A stretch of DNA of 64,000 nucleotides, taken from NCBI RefSeq assembly GCF_013394595.1, contig NZ_CP053348.1, forward strand, positions 2,630,001 to 2,694,000. Reading direction: 5' to 3'. The stretch is from Winogradskyella forsetii. GTDB lineage: Bacteria > Bacteroidota > Bacteroidia > Flavobacteriales > Flavobacteriaceae. A program made the position numbers and the translations under genes. Positions 59,833 to 64,000 of this stretch are shown here, one piece after another. Position 1 is the stretch's first letter, and each line of letters begins with the position of its first letter. Under the pieces are notes generated by a model. It made no database searches. It was not told the origin of the DNA and saw nothing but the letters and a program-made list of their open reading frames with translations.

Positions 59833-60773
59833 AAATAAAACAACACTTTCTTTTTTTTCTTTTCATCTCCTTTCTGTGCGCCTTTAAATCCATTGCTCAA
59901 AGCAAAACCATAAAAGGTTATGATATTAAAGGTGAAGACGTCATTTTTATATTTAACGTCAATGACTACCCTAATATCAAAAATAATGGAGATACAGTTG
60001 ATGATGTTTATGTTTCAGGAGAATTTAATGATTGGGCTTTAGATCAATGGCGAATGACCAAGATGAATGATTCCATTTATCAATTGAAAAAGGATCTATC
60101 GTTATTTACATCCGATTTTGGATGGGAGTTTAAGTTTATAGTTAATGGTAAACACTGGGCAGAACCGACTCCTGATTTTGAAAATAGCGTCGGTGCCAAA
60201 GATCCACGTGGCTTTCCCTTAATGGTTTATAATTTGAAATTCTATAGTGCCTTTGCTACCGATTATGGTAATGTGAATTTTAAGCTGAAAGGTTTTAAGG
60301 ATGCCAAAAAAGTTATTTTGAGCGGCACGTTTAATCGTTGGGATGAAACTGGTTTTATAATGAAACCTACTGACGACGGTTGGTCAGTAACGCTACAACT
60401 GAAACCGGACATTTATGAATACAAATTCATCATTGATGGAAAATGGATGGAAGATCCCCAAAATCCGTCAAAAATCGGAAATGAATACAGTAGCTACAAT
60501 TCTGTTATTGACGTTCAAAAAAATGTAACGTTTCGATTATGCGATTATGAAGATGCTAATACCGTAATCTTAAGTGGCGATTTTAATGAGTGGTCTGAAG
60601 AAGACTATAAAATGACCAAAACCGATAATTGCTGGACGTACACTAAAAGATTATCTGGTGGAAAACATCATTACAAATTTATCGTAGATGGCCAATGGAT
60701 TACAGATCCTCATAATTCGGTAAAAGAATATGATGGCGAAGGGAATATCAACTCGGTCTGTATGGTTAAATAA
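59829..60773 (+). CDS. Secreted protein with three glycogen-binding-like (CBM48/E-set) modules
   Basis: Translation starts at a TTG within TTGA, overlapping the upstream stop; it is supported by the signal peptide that follows directly (HFLFFLFISFLCAFKSIAQ). Three repeats of an AMPK-beta/CBM48-like fold are seen: VYVSGEFNDWALDQWRMTK, VILSGTFNRWDETGFIMKP and VILSGDFNEWSEEDYKMTK, each followed by a YEYKFIIDGKWMEDP or equivalent strand. The aromatic and Asn/Trp positions that bind alpha-glucan in CBM48 are at least partly kept. No catalytic domain. It may bind a glycan at the cell surface for its partner, the aspartyl protease-like protein. Confidence 0.82.
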   Translation: MKIKQHFLFFLFISFLCAFKSIAQSKTIKGYDIKGEDVIFIFNVNDYPNIKNNGDTVDDVYVSGEFNDWALDQWRMTKMNDSIYQLKKDLSLFTSDFGWEFKFIVNGKHWAEPTPDFENSVGAKDPRGFPLMVYNLKFYSAFATDYGNVNFKLKGFKDAKKVILSGTFNRWDETGFIMKPTDDGWSVTLQLKPDIYEYKFIIDGKWMEDPQNPSKIGNEYSSYNSVIDVQKNVTFRLCDYEDANTVILSGDFNEWSEEDYKMTKTDNCWTYTKRLSGGKHHYKFIVDGQWITDPHNSVKEYDGEGNINSVCMVK

Positions 60774-60821
60774 TTATACATTGAAACTTTGAAGCTTAGC
60801 AAAAAGCCTTAGGTTTTGGTG

Positions 60822-63161
60822 TTATTTTGTATTAAGAATATCGAGCTTCGCAAACCGCAGCAATAATTTTTTGGTATCACCATTCTGGAATTTTATTTCC
60901 GCCTTGGCATCAGCGCCTTTGCCTTCTAACTTAATGACTTCACCTCTACCAAAACGTTGATGGTTAACGACATCACTGACGGTTAATTTAGAATCAAATA
61001 AGTTCGCAGATGCACTTGACTTCGTTTTTCTTACCGGTTTCATTTTTTTCGGTGCACTGATCTCAAAATTTTCAGGCTTAGTTTTTGTCTTTTTCTTGGA
61101 CATTTTCGCAGTTTTAGGTTTTGCAAATCTTACACGATTTGGTTCAATATCTCCAAATATGGAGGCGTCTAACATGGGATTAAAACGTTCTTTTAATGGT
61201 GTTGTAATATTCACAAATTCATCATCAATTTCTTCGATGAATCTGCTTGGCTCGGCATCAATCAATTTTCCCCAGCGATATCGGGACAATGTATAGGTTA
61301 AATAGGCCTGTCTTTCGGCTCTCGTCAAAGCAACATAAAACAATCGTCGTTCCTCTTCTAATTCGCTACGTGTGTTCATGCTCATGGCACTTGGAAATAA
61401 ATCTTCTTCCATACCCACAATAAATACATGCCCAAATTCCAATCCTTTAGCCAAGTGGATGGTCATTAGAGCCACATGGTCTGGATCACCTTTATCAGCA
61501 TCCAAATCGGTCGCCAAAGCCACATCCTCTAAAAATTCAGCTAACGAATCGCCAGCATCTGCCAGTTCCATTTGGCCTTCCACAAAGTCCTTTATACCAT
61601 TTAGTAATTCTTGAACGTTATCGAGCTTGGTCACGCCTTCTGGTGTTCCGTCCTTCCCCAGTTCTCTAATTAAACCACTAGTTTTGGTTACATGTTCGGC
61701 CAGATCAAACGCATTTGCCGTTTGGTTCATCACTTTGTAACTTTCTATAAGTGTTACAAAATCACGAAGCTTATTTTTTGTCCCATTATTGATGTTGATG
61801 GCAATGGAATCAATATCCTTAATAACTTCATAAATTGTTTTTCCTGTAGCATTTGCTGCAACTATCAATCGATCGACCGTTGTTTGCCCAATACCTCTTG
61901 CAGGATAATTAATGACGCGTTTTAAAGCTTCTTCATCCGCAGAATTCAAAATTAAACGCAAATAAGCTGTGACGTCTTTAATTTCTTTACGTTGATAAAA
62001 AGATAAACCGCCATAAATCCGATAGGGAATATCACGTTTACGCAGCGCATCTTCAATCGCTCTAGATTGCGCATTTGTCCGATATAAAAGGGCAAAATCG
62101 CTGTTATGAAGTTGATTATTCATTTTGGTTTCCCAAATTGTACTGGCTACGTAACGCCCTTCATCACCATCAGTCATGGCTCTGTGGACGATCACTTTTT
62201 CCCCAACATCATTTGCGGTCCAAACTATTTTATCGAGTTTGGTTTTATTATGTTCAATCACCGAATTTGCGGCACCAACAATATTTTTGGTCGAACGGTA
62301 ATTCTGTTCCAATCGGTACATTTTAACATCATCATAGTCCTTTTGGAAATTCAGGATATTATTGATATTTGCACCACGGAATGCATAGATACTTTGCGCG
62401 TCATCCCCAACCACACAGATATTCTGAAAACGATCTGCCAATGCTCTCACAATGAGATATTGCGAGTGGTTGGTATCTTGATACTCATCGACCAAAATAT
62501 AGCGGAACTTATTTTGGTACTGTGCCAACACATTAGGAAAACGGGTTAACAGTTCATTGGTCCTTAACAATAAATCATCAAAATCCATGGCGCCTGCTTT
62601 AAAGCAGCGCTCCACATATTCTTTATAGATTTCTCCCATTTTTGGTCGCCTTGCCATAGCATCGGCTTCCATAAGTTCTGGGTTCCTAAAATACGCTTTT
62701 ACAGTAACGAGACTATTTTTATAAGATGAGATGCGGCTGTACACCTGTTTCGTTTTATAAATATCCTTATCGAGCCCCATTTCTTTAATAATGGCACCCA
62801 TTAATTTCTGTGAATCTTGAGTATCGTAAATGGTAAAATTACTTGGGAAGCCCAAATGATGCCCTTCAAAACGTAGAATCTTGGCAAAAACAGAGTGAAA
62901 GGTTCCCATCCAAAGGTTCTTAGCTTCACTATCGCCAACAATATCAGCGATTCTCCCTTTCATTTCCTTAGCCGCTTTATTAGTAAAGGTTAAAGCCAAA
63001 ATATTAAAGGAATCCACACCCTTACTCATTAAATAAGCAATACGATAAGTCAGCACACGGGTTTTACCAGAACCTGCACCAGCAATGATAATCATTGGGC
63101 CATCGACCTGTAATGTAGGTGCTAATTGTGCGTCATTAAGTTGACTGAGATACTTTTCCAA
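60822..63161 (-). CDS. uvrD: UvrD/PcrA-family ATP-dependent DNA helicase
   Basis: A 779-residue superfamily 1 helicase for DNA repair and replication restart. Motifs in order: Q-motif LNDAQLAPTLQ, Walker A IIAGAGSGKTRVLTYR (about residue 27), Ia LALTFTNKAAKEMKGRI, II YILVDEYQDTNHSQ, III VVGDDAQSIYAFRGA, IV YRLEQNYRSTKNIV, V LMTIHLAKGLEF and VI EERRLFYVALTRAERQAYLT. The C-terminus ends with a Tudor-like PcrA tail (VSDVVNHQRFGRGEVIKLEG). The start is a TTG directly before the Q-motif region; no in-frame ATG was seen upstream. Confidence 0.95.
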   Translation of the reverse strand: MEKYLSQLNDAQLAPTLQVDGPMIIIAGAGSGKTRVLTYRIAYLMSKGVDSFNILALTFTNKAAKEMKGRIADIVGDSEAKNLWMGTFHSVFAKILRFEGHHLGFPSNFTIYDTQDSQKLMGAIIKEMGLDKDIYKTKQVYSRISSYKNSLVTVKAYFRNPELMEADAMARRPKMGEIYKEYVERCFKAGAMDFDDLLLRTNELLTRFPNVLAQYQNKFRYILVDEYQDTNHSQYLIVRALADRFQNICVVGDDAQSIYAFRGANINNILNFQKDYDDVKMYRLEQNYRSTKNIVGAANSVIEHNKTKLDKIVWTANDVGEKVIVHRAMTDGDEGRYVASTIWETKMNNQLHNSDFALLYRTNAQSRAIEDALRKRDIPYRIYGGLSFYQRKEIKDVTAYLRLILNSADEEALKRVINYPARGIGQTTVDRLIVAANATGKTIYEVIKDIDSIAININNGTKNKLRDFVTLIESYKVMNQTANAFDLAEHVTKTSGLIRELGKDGTPEGVTKLDNVQELLNGIKDFVEGQMELADAGDSLAEFLEDVALATDLDADKGDPDHVALMTIHLAKGLEFGHVFIVGMEEDLFPSAMSMNTRSELEEERRLFYVALTRAERQAYLTYTLSRYRWGKLIDAEPSRFIEEIDDEFVNITTPLKERFNPMLDASIFGDIEPNRVRFAKPKTAKMSKKKTKTKPENFEISAPKKMKPVRKTKSSASANLFDSKLTVSDVVNHQRFGRGEVIKLEGKGADAKAEIKFQNGDTKKLLLRFAKLDILNTK

Positions 63162-63368
63162 GCTGATTTTTTTTGAAGGAGTAAAATTACGGATTGTCTT
63201 ATAGTTTTCCGCATTGAAAAGGGATAAATTTGAAAAGAAAAGCCTAAAAGACCACTTCGCTTTAAGAGGTTGAATTTAAAAGGATAGTATTTTTTTATCC
63301 AAAAAATAAATATAGGATTCACGGAAAAAGAGACCTATAGGATTACGTAAATTAAAATTGATTTAAAA

Positions 63369-64000
63369 TTATTCCTTTTTCTTACCATCTCCTGTCATTG
63401 CAGAAAGCAAACCTTCCCGCACATTTATCCATACAAAATTAAATACGGATTTTGTCACGTCGCGTTCCACACCTTCCTCATGTCCATAACGGTAAGTGTC
63501 TTTATCGCTTTCACTATCTTTTGAAACAAACAAATTGGCTATGGTTGATAAAAATTTGTTTTTCTCTTTACCATCTTTTTGCATTATTACAACTTCAAAA
63601 TCGTCATATTTCATTTTTAAATCTACACGTGAAGTTCTGGGATTACCATTAATTGTAAAATACGTTTGTTTTAACTCACCATTAAAATCAATATTAAGAT
63701 TAGGCTGGGTAAACTGATCCATTTTTGCAGCATTTACATAACCAAGATCTGCTTTAAATATAAACTGATCTGTGGTATCTGAGACTTTAAAATTCCAATT
63801 GACTTCCAAAGGCGAAACTTCCATAAAACTTGTATTTACGTTAATAACGGTTTCCTCTTCGCCATAAGTGTTTCCTAAGTTTTCAATTGTAGCGTTCATA
63901 TCTGTAAAATCAAGTCTTCCTGCTTTTTTATCTGATTTCACCTTTTCTAAATATGATATTTTTCCTTCTGATATTTCAACAGTATTCAATCCCAATTCAA
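63369..64000 (-). CDS. C-terminal part of a large protein, unidentified (5' truncated by window)
   Basis: The frame stays open to the edge of the window, so the gene starts beyond 64000; only the last 209 residues are seen. The sequence is beta-rich with repeated polar/hydrophobic alternation (VINVNTSFMEVSPLEVNWNF, FIFKADLGYVNAAKMDQF, LKQTYFTINGNPRTSRVDLK), and ends with a charged tail (GDGKKKE). It is like the C-terminal part of AsmA/DUF748-type envelope proteins, but this is not secure. A 207-base gap separates it from uvrD. Confidence 0.6.
   Translation of the reverse strand, partial: ELGLNTVEISEGKISYLEKVKSDKKAGRLDFTDMNATIENLGNTYGEEETVINVNTSFMEVSPLEVNWNFKVSDTTDQFIFKADLGYVNAAKMDQFTQPNLNIDFNGELKQTYFTINGNPRTSRVDLKMKYDDFEVVIMQKDGKEKNKFLSTIANLFVSKDSESDKDTYRYGHEEGVERDVTKSVFNFVWINVREGLLSAMTGDGKKKE

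Noticed and set aside
62106..62549. Long frame antisense to uvrD
   Set aside because: It lies opposite conserved helicase motifs; its composition is that of a shadow frame.
1..64000. CRISPR arrays, tRNA genes, prophage or complete insertion sequences
   Set aside because: No regular direct repeats with spacers, no cloverleaf with a CCA-type end, and no transposase, integrase or phage structural genes were seen by eye.

Overview
The window looks like a chromosomal segment of a marine-type member of the Flavobacteriaceae (Bacteroidota). The grounds are its low GC, ATG starts in A-rich contexts instead of strong Shine-Dalgarno sites, several TAnnTTTG-type -7 promoter elements, a fused CcoNO cbb3 oxidase subunit, DUF4294 and flavobacterial-type short hairpin repeats. 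The genus cannot be fixed from the sequence alone. No rRNA, tRNA, CRISPR array, prophage or full insertion sequence was found.

Layout. 1-9450: end of purL, then a fatty-acid degradation block: acyl-CoA synthetase, MarR regulator, and a fadN/fadA/fadE-like operon. A four-helix-bundle gene flanked by inverted repeats sits inside that operon at the fadA stop codon. 9450-12927: a BlaI-type repressor and an M56 metalloprotease fused to a cell-wall amidase, divergent from a secreted beta-propeller/NTF2 protein across a perfect BlaI-like operator. 12954-13813: a frameshifted remnant of a class III nucleotide cyclase followed by an intact PycTM-type membrane effector, read here as a decayed Pycsar anti-phage locus. 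13872-27520: mostly secreted proteins (CBM9-like, M28, M23 and M1 peptidases, sortilin-like propeller, S9 peptidase), with YdeI and a MoxR-type AAA/VWA pair between them. 27672-29576: divergent App1-type lipid phosphatase and diacylglycerol-kinase-like genes.

29599-43108 is a microaerobic-respiration region: Fnr-like regulator, CcoI copper ATPase, ccoS-ccoNO-ccoQ-ccoP-ccoG-ccoH, a SafE-family protein, tandem UspA and hemN. Three copies of an ATGAY-N4-RTCAT palindrome occur here. At three promoters the box centre lies exactly 29.5 bp upstream of the first base of the -7 element, which fits a single Fnr regulon activated from about -42. A fourth relation, box inside the fnr promoter, suggests autorepression.

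43155-57657 holds sodC, an ECF sigma/anti-sigma pair, HlyIII, DUF4294, M42 peptidase, Nudix, PrsW, a three-gene biotin-dependent acyl-CoA carboxylase, an ABC exporter, a DinB-family protein, a drug-efflux MFS and a Sua5/YrdC protein. 57707-64000 holds an alpha/beta hydrolase lipoprotein, a two-motif aspartyl protease coupled to a protein with three glycogen-binding-like modules, UvrD helicase, and the 3' end of a large unidentified gene.

Metabolically, the fad operon, the acyl-CoA carboxylase and the cbb3 oxidase together fit an aerobic to microaerobic heterotroph that uses lipids and protein. Short palindromic repeats have seeded several intergenic regions, often directly in front of start codons.
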